From assembly GCF_031998825.1 (NCBI RefSeq), contig NZ_DAMACX010000007.1, positions 1-64,000 on the forward strand: a DNA stretch of 64,000 nt. The letters run 5' to 3'. The translations under genes and the position numbers were made by a program. Each line of letters begins with the position of its first letter. Within the stretch, counting starts at the first letter, position 1. Shown here piece by piece: positions 37,074 through 45,569 of the stretch. This DNA is from Pseudescherichia sp031998825. Lineage in GTDB: Bacteria; Pseudomonadota; Gammaproteobacteria; Enterobacterales; Enterobacteriaceae. The notes under the pieces were generated by a model. It was not told the DNA's origin. It made no database searches and was given only the letters and a program-made list of their open reading frames with translations.

Positions 37074-37676
37074 ATGGGTGTTAGGCAAGATGATGAAGGC
37101 AAGTATGTTACCAGTGACAGGCCGTTTAAACAGTATGATCATGGATGGCAGGCACAAAATGCAGAGAGCTGGCAAAATGCATGTGATGCCAGCAAATCAG
37201 TTAGTCAGCCGAGCCAGTCTTACCAGACGCCACAGTTTACAGCAGTTGCCGGTCAATCTGGGTTAAGCACTCTTTTTGGCTATGCCACGATAATATTAAC
37301 ATTCTGGGCTATTCTTAATTTTTTTATTCTTATTCCCGGCCTGAGGGCAAGTTTTTTATTACAAAGCGCCGGAGGTTTTTTTGCAATACCTGGGGCAGGT
37401 ATAGGGTTTATACTTAGAGTTGTCCATTTAATACTTTTTGCCCCTTATGTTTTTATATACCCTTGGAGTGATGGTGACATTGCCAAACAATTTTTTTACC
37501 AGATGGGTGTGATAGCCGTAATTTCGATTCCAGCTCTAATTCTGTGGAAAAAGTTAAAGAAAACCATACTTTATTTTACAGGAGCAATTGCGATATTATC
37601 CTATATCTCCGTAGGTTTGCTGGCACTTAACAATGACTTATGGGCTTCTTTTGAAGTTTATCCCTTTTTAAACTAG
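37074..37676 (+). CDS. Unrecognised multi-spanning membrane protein (moron candidate)
   Basis: 200 residues. A polar N-terminus (about 1-60, rich in Gln/Ser) is followed by four or five hydrophobic segments (about 67-90, 95-120, 124-140, 150-168, 175-192). I recognise no family. The gene is clearly AT-rich compared with its neighbours and lies between the DinI-like gene and the tail region, where lysogenic-conversion genes collect. GGGGC lies 7 bases before the ATG. A weak hairpin (GATTCCCGC / GCGGGAATC, 37708-37732) follows. Confidence 0.7.
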   Translation: MGVRQDDEGKYVTSDRPFKQYDHGWQAQNAESWQNACDASKSVSQPSQSYQTPQFTAVAGQSGLSTLFGYATIILTFWAILNFFILIPGLRASFLLQSAGGFFAIPGAGIGFILRVVHLILFAPYVFIYPWSDGDIAKQFFYQMGVIAVISIPALILWKKLKKTILYFTGAIAILSYISVGLLALNNDLWASFEVYPFLN

Positions 37677-37861
37677 CGCGGCAATTTCATGCCGTTCAAG
37701 CTTACCCGATTCCCGCCCGTTGTGCGGGAATCTTTGTAGAAACCAGACACGCCCACGATGTTAAAGACGACAATATCGTTATGCTGGGGCATAAGGCTGA
37801 AGTCGACAAGAAGAAAAGAGCCATCGAGAATACCGGCGCCGATCATGGAATCACCGGACAC
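37673..37861 (-). pseudogene. UmuD-like peptidase, C-terminal fragment with frameshift
   Basis: 62 codons after a GTG carry the S24/UmuD active-site motif SGDSM and a following DGSFLLVDFSLMPQHNDIVVFNIVG that aligns with UmuD. The N-terminal half is not in frame. Just upstream another frame reads YPYTLRV before a stop, which suggests a small deletion joining RV to SGDSM. No UmuC gene is nearby. Probably a decayed umuD homologue. Confidence 0.75.
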
Positions 37862-37972
37862 ACGCAGCGTGTAGGGATAGTTATGTATGGCGGATGGTCT
37901 GTAGATGGATATCGTGGACTATGGAAAATTATTTTAGGGTCCGCAGCGCCTTGATTATCATGGTAGCGTGCT

Positions 37973-38020
37973 GTCATGGGGTGTCGGGGGTCGGAGGTTC
38001 AAATCCTCTCGTGCCGACCA
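37973..38020 (+). pseudogene. 3' end of a tRNA-Pro(GGG) gene, likely relic attachment site
   Basis: 48 bases ending in CCA, from GTCATGGGGTG to CGTGCCGACCA, match the 3' half of E. coli proL exactly; a few more bases upstream (TGGTAGCG) also match. The 5' acceptor strand and D-arm are missing, so no working tRNA can be made. Partial tRNA 3' ends of this kind are typical of phage or island attachment sites. Confidence 0.88.
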
Positions 38021-38034
38021 ATAAATCCCAGAAG

Positions 38035-38061
38035 AACCAGCCTCTTACGGCTGGTTTTTTT
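38035..38061 (+). terminator. Terminator downstream of the tRNA-Pro fragment
   Basis: Stem AACCAGCC / GGCTGGTT followed by seven T, as found after tRNA operons; carried along with the tRNA fragment. Confidence 0.85.
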
Positions 38062-38077
38062 ATGCCTGTAATCTGCC

Positions 38078-38106
38078 TGGGGTAGCGTTGGGGTAAAATG
38101 GGGGTA
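38078..38106. repeat. Three direct TGGGGTA-type repeats after the tRNA fragment
   Basis: TGGGGTA at 38078 and 38089, and TGGGGGTA at 38099, with 11-base spacing. They lie where the arm sites of an integrase using the tRNA-Pro site would be expected. Confidence 0.6.
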
Positions 38107-38125
38107 AAACCCCCGTCGAAATACC

Positions 38126-38449
38126 TTACGGAACCGGGCAGTCGTCGTCCCGCCCCACTGCATTGATCAGCGCCGTCACTGGCCCGATTACAGTCACGCC
38201 GTCCAGAGCCTCACCCTCAATCGCTTCGCCTTCCTCAGTTATCAGCGCATCACCCATCCAGCGGGCAAACTGGTTGTAGCCGTCAACGCTCACCAGCAGC
38301 ACAACGCCTTGAGCTGGCCGCCGGGATTTATCGATCACAGCCCAGCCGCTCGACGTCTCAATCAGCAGTGTATTGCCGTTTACGTTGAATAACTCGTTCA
38401 GGCAAAGCGGACGCTGTACGTAATCTTGTGCTGGCGACGGGAATCCCAT
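38126..38449 (-). CDS. Phage protein with UmuD-like N-terminus, no Ser-protease motif
   Basis: 107 residues. The start (GFPSPAQDYVQRPLCLNELF) aligns with UmuD just after its cleavage region (GFPSPA-DYVE). The rest resembles the beta fold of S24 proteins (LLIETSSGWAVIDKSRRPAQGVVLLVSV, ending IGPVTALINAVG), but the SGDSM serine motif is absent. It follows the 79-residue gene with no gap (TAA then ATG) in a LexA-controlled unit. It may be a non-proteolytic UmuD mimic; that is inference. Confidence 0.65.
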   Translation of the reverse strand: MGFPSPAQDYVQRPLCLNELFNVNGNTLLIETSSGWAVIDKSRRPAQGVVLLVSVDGYNQFARWMGDALITEEGEAIEGEALDGVTVIGPVTALINAVGRDDDCPVP

Positions 38450-38689
38450 TTACATGATCCTCCCCATGTTGATCATGAAATAGCAGCGGTCCTCACCCTC
38501 ATGTGGGGTGTAGTCCCGGAAATAGGTCTGATACCGGGCTATCCACCGGTTCGCCTGCTCCAGCGACCAATGATGATGATGCGCTTCCAGCTGCTGCACA
38601 AAATCAGCAGTGGTTACTGTAAATCCTCGTTTCGGATCTGGTTTAACGGCTGCGGTGAATGCCGCGCCAATGTCTGAATATTTAGCCAC
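38450..38689 (-). CDS. Small phage protein, unknown function, SOS-controlled
   Basis: 79 residues from a GTG at 38689, preceded by GGGAGGAG; a longer reading to 38737 would run through the LexA box. Contains HHHHWSLEQANRWIARYQTYFRDYTP, which I associate with small proteins of lambdoid prophage ends but cannot name. First gene of a two-gene unit with the UmuD-like protein. Confidence 0.65.
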   Translation of the reverse strand: MAKYSDIGAAFTAAVKPDPKRGFTVTTADFVQQLEAHHHHWSLEQANRWIARYQTYFRDYTPHEGEDRCYFMINMGRIM

Positions 38690-38710
38690 TCTGTGCTCCT
38701 CCCTGTTAAA

Positions 38711-38730
38711 TGCTGTATATATAAACAGTA
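38711..38730 (-). promoter_or_regulatory. LexA box of the 38.1-38.7 kb two-gene unit
   Basis: TGCTGTATATATAAACAGTA is a near-consensus SOS box 22 bases upstream of the GTG start; second LexA site in this prophage end. Confidence 0.88.
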
Positions 38731-38764
38731 GTTTCAAGAAGGAGCCAGATCAAGATGGTACGGC

Positions 38765-40060
38765 CTATTGATTATCAGGATTAATACTTTGGTCCGTATT
38801 TTCAGCATCTTTTATCGCCAGCGCCTCCGCTGCCAGCCGCTTCTGGTTGTAGATGGAATTTTCCGGCATTTCCACACGAACAGAAACGAACTGATCGGCG
38901 GGAATGTCGATCGGGTCGCCGCTGGCATAGCCGTCACGTTCATTGCGTGCGAACTCCGGAGCGTCCGGGTAGGTTCGGTGGTAGGTTTTAACCGATATGG
39001 ATCCGTCGGCATTCACCTCATAATCCAGCCAGACCAGCGCCTGGCCATTACGATCTTTAGGGATTTCAAACCCGCCATCGATACCGCCCCATGCCGCGTC
39101 GGAATTCAGGCCCAGGCAGCCCTCAACCAGATAGACCCCCACCGCCTGACGGGTTACGGTCACGCCCTCGGACTCATCATTAGTTTCTGATGACCCATCA
39201 TTGCGTATTTTTACAACCGGTGAGGCGCGCTTTATGAATCCGTTCGTATCGACAATAGTGTTTCCGTCTGACCAGAAAACTCTCCAGCCGACCACTGTGC
39301 CGCTATTAATAGACCGCACGGATAGCCTGGCATCCATTCCTATTTGCAACTGTGTAGACGTTGTAGGTGATCTATACATGTGCAAAAGAGGAGCAAATGC
39401 GTCAAAAAAATTGGTGTTGGCCTGGCCGCTACCGCCATAGAAACCTGTTGCAGGAGCGAGATTTGCATTTGACAGAATATTTGAGTTCGTTGCGCCAAGT
39501 CCGAACGAGTTAACCTGTAACATTGCTCCTGAAGTTGTGTCTAGCAGCGAACTTTGTACATTCCGTGTCGATGCAGTGCCAAGCTCCATGTTATTTCTAG
39601 CCCCCGCCGCATCCGTTGCGCCGGTACCGCCCTGAGCGAGGGGCACCGCACCATTTGCAGATTTTTGCGCGACAGACTGCATGCCTGGCACTTTAACGGA
39701 CACGCCGTTAATAGTGATCGTCACGATCCCTGTGCCATTCATCACGTCGGCGAACCCGCCCATGTATCGCTGATACATGCCGAACGTCTCGGCGATATCG
39801 AGCGCCAGTCCGTCTACGCTGAGCGAATCGCTGAGCAGAATTGAATAGCGGGTGCCAGCAGGAATGGCCGGGTTAACCGCGGGCGACACTGCCAGCTGCG
39901 TGGCGCTGGTAACGTCAGTGATCTGAAATGCCTGCGGCGGGCTGGTCAGAACAATGACGGTGCAACCATTACGGATCAGGCTGCCGGCCGCGGTGAAATT
40001 GGTGCCGGTACCGGTGAGGGTATTGCCGCTGCCGGCGATCGTGCCAGTGGTATAAATCAT
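38765..40060 (-). CDS. Tail fibre protein
   Basis: 431 residues from the ATG at 40060 (GGAGC precedes it). N-terminal part (MIYTTGTIAGSGNTLTGTGT) is a lambdoid fibre module; SANGAVPLAQGGTGATDAAGARNNM is the common fibre hinge repeat. The C-terminal part (around 300-400, VWLDYEVNADGSISVKTYHRTYP) is found in fibres of lambdoid and Stx-type phages. Last gene of the late operon; determines adsorption with gpJ. Confidence 0.85.
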   Translation of the reverse strand: MIYTTGTIAGSGNTLTGTGTNFTAAGSLIRNGCTVIVLTSPPQAFQITDVTSATQLAVSPAVNPAIPAGTRYSILLSDSLSVDGLALDIAETFGMYQRYMGGFADVMNGTGIVTITINGVSVKVPGMQSVAQKSANGAVPLAQGGTGATDAAGARNNMELGTASTRNVQSSLLDTTSGAMLQVNSFGLGATNSNILSNANLAPATGFYGGSGQANTNFFDAFAPLLHMYRSPTTSTQLQIGMDARLSVRSINSGTVVGWRVFWSDGNTIVDTNGFIKRASPVVKIRNDGSSETNDESEGVTVTRQAVGVYLVEGCLGLNSDAAWGGIDGGFEIPKDRNGQALVWLDYEVNADGSISVKTYHRTYPDAPEFARNERDGYASGDPIDIPADQFVSVRVEMPENSIYNQKRLAAEALAIKDAENTDQSINPDNQ

Positions 40061-40076
40061 GTGTGCTCCGGACAAT

Positions 40077-40097
40077 AAAAAACCCGCACGCGGCGGG
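40077..40097 (-). terminator. Hairpin with T run before the tail fibre gene
   Basis: CCCGC / GCGGG stem followed on the minus strand by a T run, in the gap between the fibre gene and its upstream neighbour. Confidence 0.6.
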
Positions 40098-40128
40098 TCT
40101 GTGTGGAATAAGGTTTGTTTCAGGCGAG

Positions 40129-41094
40129 CTAAACCAGCCCGAGCGCATAGGGGTAATACTGATCGTAGATGCTACAGTCGATGTAACCGACATAGCCGCG
40201 AATCGCCCAGGGTGTGACCGATGCGGCCTCCTGTGCCGTGATTATGCGACTGGAGAAAACGTTCGCTATCGCCGCCTGCCACGCTCCGTTTTTATAACCG
40301 GCTGCGGAGCAGCTGGTATTCAAATAACCACCGCTGGTAGGCGCTGATGGGTCGGCACGAACGAAGATCAGAGACGTAACGCCTGGCGTTACTGCCAGCG
40401 GTGTCGGTGAGGAAATATCCCCGGTCAAAAGTTTCATGTTGAGCGGCAGGCAGTTGCTGTGCCAGACCAGAACTCCGTCCCGGTAGACAAAGAAGCCCCA
40501 GTCGGGGATGTTGACCAGGTAGTTTGAGAACACATAAATACGGCACCCCGTCTGGGTAATACCCGAGGCATTAAACGAAAATGCGTGATAGCCTCCGGAA
40601 TTAACCACCGAATAGACGGACGTTGATAACCGCCCGTCGGCGTTCGGCAGCCGGTGAAACGTGACGATTTTCTGGCTGACCGGGATCCGGGTCTGAATCA
40701 ACTGGCCCCCAGGCGGCACGTCTATAACGTCAACGAGACAGAAAGGCACAAAATCCGGGGCCAGCTTTACCGTCTTGTTCCCAGAGGTGTCATATGAATA
40801 CAGCGACTGGCCGAAATAGCTGCTGTCGGTACCAGTATTTGGCGTAGCCAGCACGACCAGCCGGACCGGAGTCGCCACGCTCCATGAGACAATATTCCCG
40901 GACACGGTTACCTGATACGGGTTATTAGTCGGAAGCGCGGAAACTGCCGTCTCGATCATCAGGTTAGCCTGGTAGGTGCATCCGGCCGGGTAGGCCTTGC
41001 TACCAGAGCCGGAGATGTCGATGACATCCATCACATAGTTGACCGCCATCGAATTGATGGCATCAAAGCTGGTTCCAGCGATAAATGTCTGCAT
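40129..41094 (-). CDS. Phage virion-associated protein downstream of gpJ, unknown function
   Basis: 321 residues, no membrane segment or signal peptide. Contains long beta-rich stretches and FSFNASGITQTGCRIYVFSNY. It is start-stop coupled (TAATG) to the gpJ homologue, which points to a tail-tip or fibre-attachment role. Similar proteins follow gpJ in HK97-type phages; I cannot name the family with certainty. Confidence 0.7.
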   Translation of the reverse strand: MQTFIAGTSFDAINSMAVNYVMDVIDISGSGSKAYPAGCTYQANLMIETAVSALPTNNPYQVTVSGNIVSWSVATPVRLVVLATPNTGTDSSYFGQSLYSYDTSGNKTVKLAPDFVPFCLVDVIDVPPGGQLIQTRIPVSQKIVTFHRLPNADGRLSTSVYSVVNSGGYHAFSFNASGITQTGCRIYVFSNYLVNIPDWGFFVYRDGVLVWHSNCLPLNMKLLTGDISSPTPLAVTPGVTSLIFVRADPSAPTSGGYLNTSCSAAGYKNGAWQAAIANVFSSRIITAQEAASVTPWAIRGYVGYIDCSIYDQYYPYALGLV

Positions 41095-44000
41095 TACAGT
41101 CTTTGCCCCATAACCGCGGCCACGCGTCCGTACTGGTCATACGAAATGATCCGGTTATTGGTAATAACCAGCCTGCCCTGGCCCGCTACCCCGCCGTTTA
41201 TCTCGATGGTACCGTTTTTATCAATCCTCCACCCCAGAGTGCCGACAACGTAGTTTGACGACTGGATGTACGCGCCAATTTTCGCATTGCCGATCGTACC
41301 GTCGCCGATAACAGTTTCACGGATAATTACCTGCCCGTTCTGGATGACGAACGGCAGCGTCACCGTACTACCTGCGGTAGTGGTAACGGCGAACCGGTCA
41401 GCCAGGAAGACGATCTGCGACTGCATTCCGCCGGGGCTGTTCTGAACGCCGATCCCCATACCCGCCGCGTAATATTGCCCGTTGCTGGCAACACCGACCT
41501 TGATGGAGTACATCGCGTTGATGTTGCCACTGAGGTCAGTAAGTGCCTGGGCGTTCTGGGTGATCGCCGCCGTCTGTCCGTTCAGGGTCACCGTCATCGA
41601 GTTGATTTTCTGCGCCGAGACTGACGAGAAGTCCGCCAGCGTTCTGGCAAGGTCAGTGACATTGGACGTGCCGCCACCAGCGCTGGAATCCAGCGTTTTC
41701 AGCGACTCACTAACCGCCTGGCTGGCATCCGCCATCACGTTGTCAACGCGCGCTATACCGGCTTTGTTATCGCCATACTGAACGCTCAGGCGCTGCTGCA
41801 GGTTGACGTTCGCCAGGGTGCTCTCTATCAGGGCGACCGCCGTACTCCGTACGCCGCCGCTGGCAGCATCCGTTTTGCCGGTGATCTCCTCGAAACGTGA
41901 GGCGGTGGAGCTGTCCAGCGTCGTAACCACCTGGTCAAGCTCTGTGATCGCCGCGGTGTTCTGCGCGCTCTCCTCTGCTGCCGAATCGGCTTTATCAGAT
42001 GCAGTTTTCGTGGCCGCCGTCAGCTGGTTAACCGCCGTCGCCCGCGCCTCCTCCTCGGTTGCCAGCGCCTGACGCACTTCAGTAATGCTCGCCGCGTTAG
42101 CCTCGGTTTCCGCATCCAGGCGGGTAACGTCGGTAACGCGCGCCTCCGTTTCAGTGGCGATCACCTCGCGAAGCTGCTCAAACTGAGCCGAGTTTGCACC
42201 CTGTTGAGCAGACTGCCGGAACGTCACCTCGGCGATGGCCAGCGCGTTCTGGATGATACCCTCGGCAGTCTCGCGGGTTGCGCCGACGGCCGCCGCCAGC
42301 TGATCGGCATTATCTGCAATAGATGCAGCCATGTCGGCGATGGTCTGGTTGCTGTTTACGGCGTTCTCAATCAGGTCTTTAAAGACCTCTGTATCCTTCA
42401 TCTGCTCCAGGATATCAGCCGCGATTGCGCTCACATCGATGGAAGATGTGCCCATTACCCAGTCTGTCCAGTCTCCGGCATTGCCGATACGATCCACAAG
42501 GCGTGCGCGGTACCACTGCCGGACGCCAGAAGGCATTGGCCCATGCTGGTAGCTGGTTGACGGATAAGGGACGGTGGACAGCGCCAGCGGGTTCGCCTTG
42601 TCGTCAGTGGTGGCACGCTGAATCTCGGTATAAGCCGTGTCGCCGGCACCATCAGGGAACGCCCAGGTAACGTTAATGTTCCAGACCACATCGTCGCTCG
42701 CCAGCAGGTTCTGCGGCGTGCCGGGCTTGCCCGTCTTCCCTGTCAGGTAGGTCGTGTCAGCGTAGCCCCATGGCGAACTGGACTCCTGAGCGTTCAGCGC
42801 ACGAACCCGCACATCGTAGCTCCCGGTGTAGATACCCTGCACCGCAAATCCCTGGGCGCTGGTCACCGGAACGTTAACCCAGTCGCCGTTATCCTTGCGC
42901 CACTGGGCCTGGTACCGGATCGCACCTTCAACACGGTCCCAGGACACATTCATGGTGGCGACCGTCAGCCCCTGCTCTATGTGATCGGTTTCTGTGATGA
43001 CAATATTTTGGGGCGCAGGAATGACGCTGATAGGCGTTACTGTCACTGGCGCTGGCGTGATACGTACACCGTCATCGATATAGCGGTACTTATCCGGATC
43101 ATGCTGAACCGCAGTGATGGTGAAGCCGCCATTGCTGTCGTCGTTCGCCCGGATAGAGGTGACGCGGAAATACTGGATAGCGAGATTATCGCTGTCGATA
43201 GCCCACACGGCACCTGGCTCCGGCGGCAGCCTGAAAGAGGTAGTGACTGTCACCGTCTGTTTGTCCGCGCTGACTGATGCGATCGTGCGAGTCTGCGCCT
43301 TGCCGTCGGGGAGATTAACCACCAGGCGGTCACCGGCGGAATAATCAACGGGGCGATCAAGCTCAACGCTGCGACCGCTTCCTGACCGGATACGCCCGCC
43401 GTTTTGCTTGCCTGCGCGGAACGGATCCGCGATACCGATAATCTCCGCTGGCAGCGGAATGTAACCGTCCAGCCCCACACCAAAGGACACCGTTCCGTCA
43501 CGCGCGTTGGACAGCAGCGCCCAGCGGCCCCGGCGGTGCGCCTCACTCTGGGAGGTGCAGCCGATCGCCGTCATCGTCATCTGGTTAACGCCGTAACGCT
43601 GAACCAGTTCGGAGTCGTAAACCTGTTCTACAGTGTCGGTGAAATGATTCTGCGGATCGGACCACGACACCAGCGCAGACGAATAGCGGTTTTTGTAGCT
43701 GCCGCCACCATAGGTAAATAACCCGTCGATGACGTTCGAGGCATGGTAGGTAAAATCAACGTCATCCTGCGGCACGTCGGCGCGCACGTATATCTGATCG
43801 TTGCCCCAGAAGGTAATGCCACGAAACACAGCGGCAAGGTCGCTGAGAACGGTATACGCGTCCTGCTGGCTCTGGATGCACACGTTACAGGTAAAGCGCG
43901 GCTCGGTACCACCAGCACCATCAGAGACCATATCGTCGCAGTACTGTGCAATGGCGTACAGCTCCCACTTATCGATCATTCCTGCATCGACGCGGGTGCC

Positions 44001-44903
44001 CATGCCGTAAATTTCATCCAGCACCAGGTCGTAAAATATCCACGCCGGGTTGTTGGTATAGGCCATTTTGAAGCCACCCGACCAGGTGCCGCTGTAGGTG
44101 CGTGTCTCCGGGTCGTAGGAGTCAGGCACGCGAACCAGCTTGCCTTTTGGCCGACAGGTAACCTTTGGTGCGCCGGCGGTAAACTGGCTGGCATCGACCT
44201 CTATATAGAGCAGCGCCGTGTTGGGGTAGCGCAATTTGCTGTCGATTACCTCTGCGAAAGAAAACACCTTAAAGGCATTGACCAGTTTTGCATTACCGAC
44301 GGAATCCGGGGTAATACGGCGCACGCGCACGGCCCAGCTGGTTGTGGCCGCAGGCAAATCTATGCGGTGATCGCGCTGGTATTCGCTGGTCGTCTTCCCG
44401 TCAAATTTACCGTTAACCACCGTCTGCCAGGCTGCGCCATCAGTGGAGAGATCGATAGCGTACTCGGTGACTGTGCCAACCATGTCGTTGTTGTCTTTAT
44501 AGGTGTACTGCACAGGCAGGCTGAGCTTGATACGCACGGCATCCAGCGTCAGGTTAGTGAACTGGCGAGTCCAGGGCGCGGTGGTGGTTACCGTCACACC
44601 TGCTGAAAGCTCGTTACTGGTATCCGGAAGACCCTGAATGTATGTCTGGTCCTGCGTTCCCGGGCGAAAATCCCACTTCACGCCGGTGAAGTTGAAACTG
44701 CCGTCATCGTTGGCCAGCGGCGTGTCGTTGAGGAAAATTTTCTGCGCGGTCAGATCACCCTGGATTTCACCCTCCGCGATGGCCACCAGCATTTTTAGTG
44801 TTGCCGTCGACAGCAGGTCGTCCGGAGCCTCAACAGGGGTGTGCGGTTTGCTTCCTCCGCCTTTACGTCCCTGAATAATGGTCTCACCTTCGAGAAGTCG
44901 CAT
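41094..44903 (-). CDS. Host-specificity tail-tip protein, lambda gpJ family
   Basis: 1269 residues, the central tail-tip protein that contacts the receptor. The N-terminal half (about 1-620) follows lambda gpJ closely (KMLVAIAEGEIQG, AVFRGITFWGNDQIYVRADVP, QYFRVTSIRANDDSNGGFTI). Fibronectin type III-like domains follow (about 640-830), then an Ala-rich coiled-coil stretch (about 840-1090). A DUF1983-type end has YYAAGMGIGVQ before FLADRF and LPFVIQNGQVIIRETVI (about 1130-1200). The variable C-terminus is the likely receptor-binding end. Confidence 0.95.
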   Translation of the reverse strand: MRLLEGETIIQGRKGGGSKPHTPVEAPDDLLSTATLKMLVAIAEGEIQGDLTAQKIFLNDTPLANDDGSFNFTGVKWDFRPGTQDQTYIQGLPDTSNELSAGVTVTTTAPWTRQFTNLTLDAVRIKLSLPVQYTYKDNNDMVGTVTEYAIDLSTDGAAWQTVVNGKFDGKTTSEYQRDHRIDLPAATTSWAVRVRRITPDSVGNAKLVNAFKVFSFAEVIDSKLRYPNTALLYIEVDASQFTAGAPKVTCRPKGKLVRVPDSYDPETRTYSGTWSGGFKMAYTNNPAWIFYDLVLDEIYGMGTRVDAGMIDKWELYAIAQYCDDMVSDGAGGTEPRFTCNVCIQSQQDAYTVLSDLAAVFRGITFWGNDQIYVRADVPQDDVDFTYHASNVIDGLFTYGGGSYKNRYSSALVSWSDPQNHFTDTVEQVYDSELVQRYGVNQMTMTAIGCTSQSEAHRRGRWALLSNARDGTVSFGVGLDGYIPLPAEIIGIADPFRAGKQNGGRIRSGSGRSVELDRPVDYSAGDRLVVNLPDGKAQTRTIASVSADKQTVTVTTSFRLPPEPGAVWAIDSDNLAIQYFRVTSIRANDDSNGGFTITAVQHDPDKYRYIDDGVRITPAPVTVTPISVIPAPQNIVITETDHIEQGLTVATMNVSWDRVEGAIRYQAQWRKDNGDWVNVPVTSAQGFAVQGIYTGSYDVRVRALNAQESSSPWGYADTTYLTGKTGKPGTPQNLLASDDVVWNINVTWAFPDGAGDTAYTEIQRATTDDKANPLALSTVPYPSTSYQHGPMPSGVRQWYRARLVDRIGNAGDWTDWVMGTSSIDVSAIAADILEQMKDTEVFKDLIENAVNSNQTIADMAASIADNADQLAAAVGATRETAEGIIQNALAIAEVTFRQSAQQGANSAQFEQLREVIATETEARVTDVTRLDAETEANAASITEVRQALATEEEARATAVNQLTAATKTASDKADSAAEESAQNTAAITELDQVVTTLDSSTASRFEEITGKTDAASGGVRSTAVALIESTLANVNLQQRLSVQYGDNKAGIARVDNVMADASQAVSESLKTLDSSAGGGTSNVTDLARTLADFSSVSAQKINSMTVTLNGQTAAITQNAQALTDLSGNINAMYSIKVGVASNGQYYAAGMGIGVQNSPGGMQSQIVFLADRFAVTTTAGSTVTLPFVIQNGQVIIRETVIGDGTIGNAKIGAYIQSSNYVVGTLGWRIDKNGTIEINGGVAGQGRLVITNNRIISYDQYGRVAAVMGQRL

Positions 44904-44914
44904 ATTTCACCCAT

Positions 44915-44938
44915 AAAAAAAGCCACCCTGAGGTGGCC
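44915..44938 (-). terminator. Hairpin with T run before gpJ
   Basis: GCCACC / GGTGGC stem with TTTTTTT on the minus strand, 12 bases before the gpJ start codon. Confidence 0.6.
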
Positions 44939-44954
44939 TGGAGTTGGTCATATT

Positions 44955-45569
44955 TTACTGCTGGTCGCTGGAGAAGATCCCTGCGTTGATTATCGGACCG
45001 CCTATTTCAGGTTCGCCGTAATCCAGGGGGACCGGATAACCCATCGCCACGGTGTTCACCGGCGCGCCAAAGGCATAGTTGGGCTTGTTGTCCGCGCTGG
45101 ACGACGCACCAACGTTATATTTTGGCTGCGGGGTCAGCAGCTGCACCACGCCGCCCAGCATCATCGACAGGCCCAGGCCGGTGAGCGCCGTTGTTGTAGC
45201 GGTTGCAGCAGCTGTGCTCAGGCCTATCGCCGTCAGCGATGCGCCCGCGGTAAAATATGCGGCCACGAGAGCCACCGCCCCGATAACGACCTGTAGTACA
45301 CCGGCTCTTTTCGATCCTTCAACAATGGCTGAAATCCGGTACACCTCGCTACCGCGGGTCATGTCGAACTCTTCGAGACCGATATTATTTTTGCCATTGA
45401 AGAAGGCGAAGCGGATCCCCGTCATATGCCCCTCTGACATGTAGCGTTTAAAGCCGGGGACCTGGCTACACATGGCGCGCAGCATCTCTCGCAAATCGTC
45501 AACGTGAAACTGATGCTCACGCCCGAATTTCTTCGCCATGCGGCCTTCAAGAATCAGTGTTTTCAGCAT
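44955..45569 (-). CDS. Tail assembly protein, lambda gpI family
   Basis: 204 residues. Ubiquitin-like N-terminal domain (TLILEGRMAKKFGREHQFHV; about 1-85), then a Gly/Ala-rich hydrophobic segment (VVIGAVALVAAYFTAGASLTAIG) as in lambda gpI. Needed for tail-tip assembly. Overlaps the gpK stop by 23 bases; the ATG at 45569 is chosen because the N-terminal strand is family-conserved. Confidence 0.9.
   Translation of the reverse strand: MLKTLILEGRMAKKFGREHQFHVDDLREMLRAMCSQVPGFKRYMSEGHMTGIRFAFFNGKNNIGLEEFDMTRGSEVYRISAIVEGSKRAGVLQVVIGAVALVAAYFTAGASLTAIGLSTAAATATTTALTGLGLSMMLGGVVQLLTPQPKYNVGASSSADNKPNYAFGAPVNTVAMGYPVPLDYGEPEIGGPIINAGIFSSDQQ

Noticed and set aside
37950..38020. Functional tRNA-Pro gene
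   Set aside because: The 5' acceptor strand and most of the D-arm are missing, so a cloverleaf cannot form.
43743..44606. 287-codon plus-strand open frame
   Set aside because: Antisense to the gpJ gene; no start signal and unlike any phage protein.
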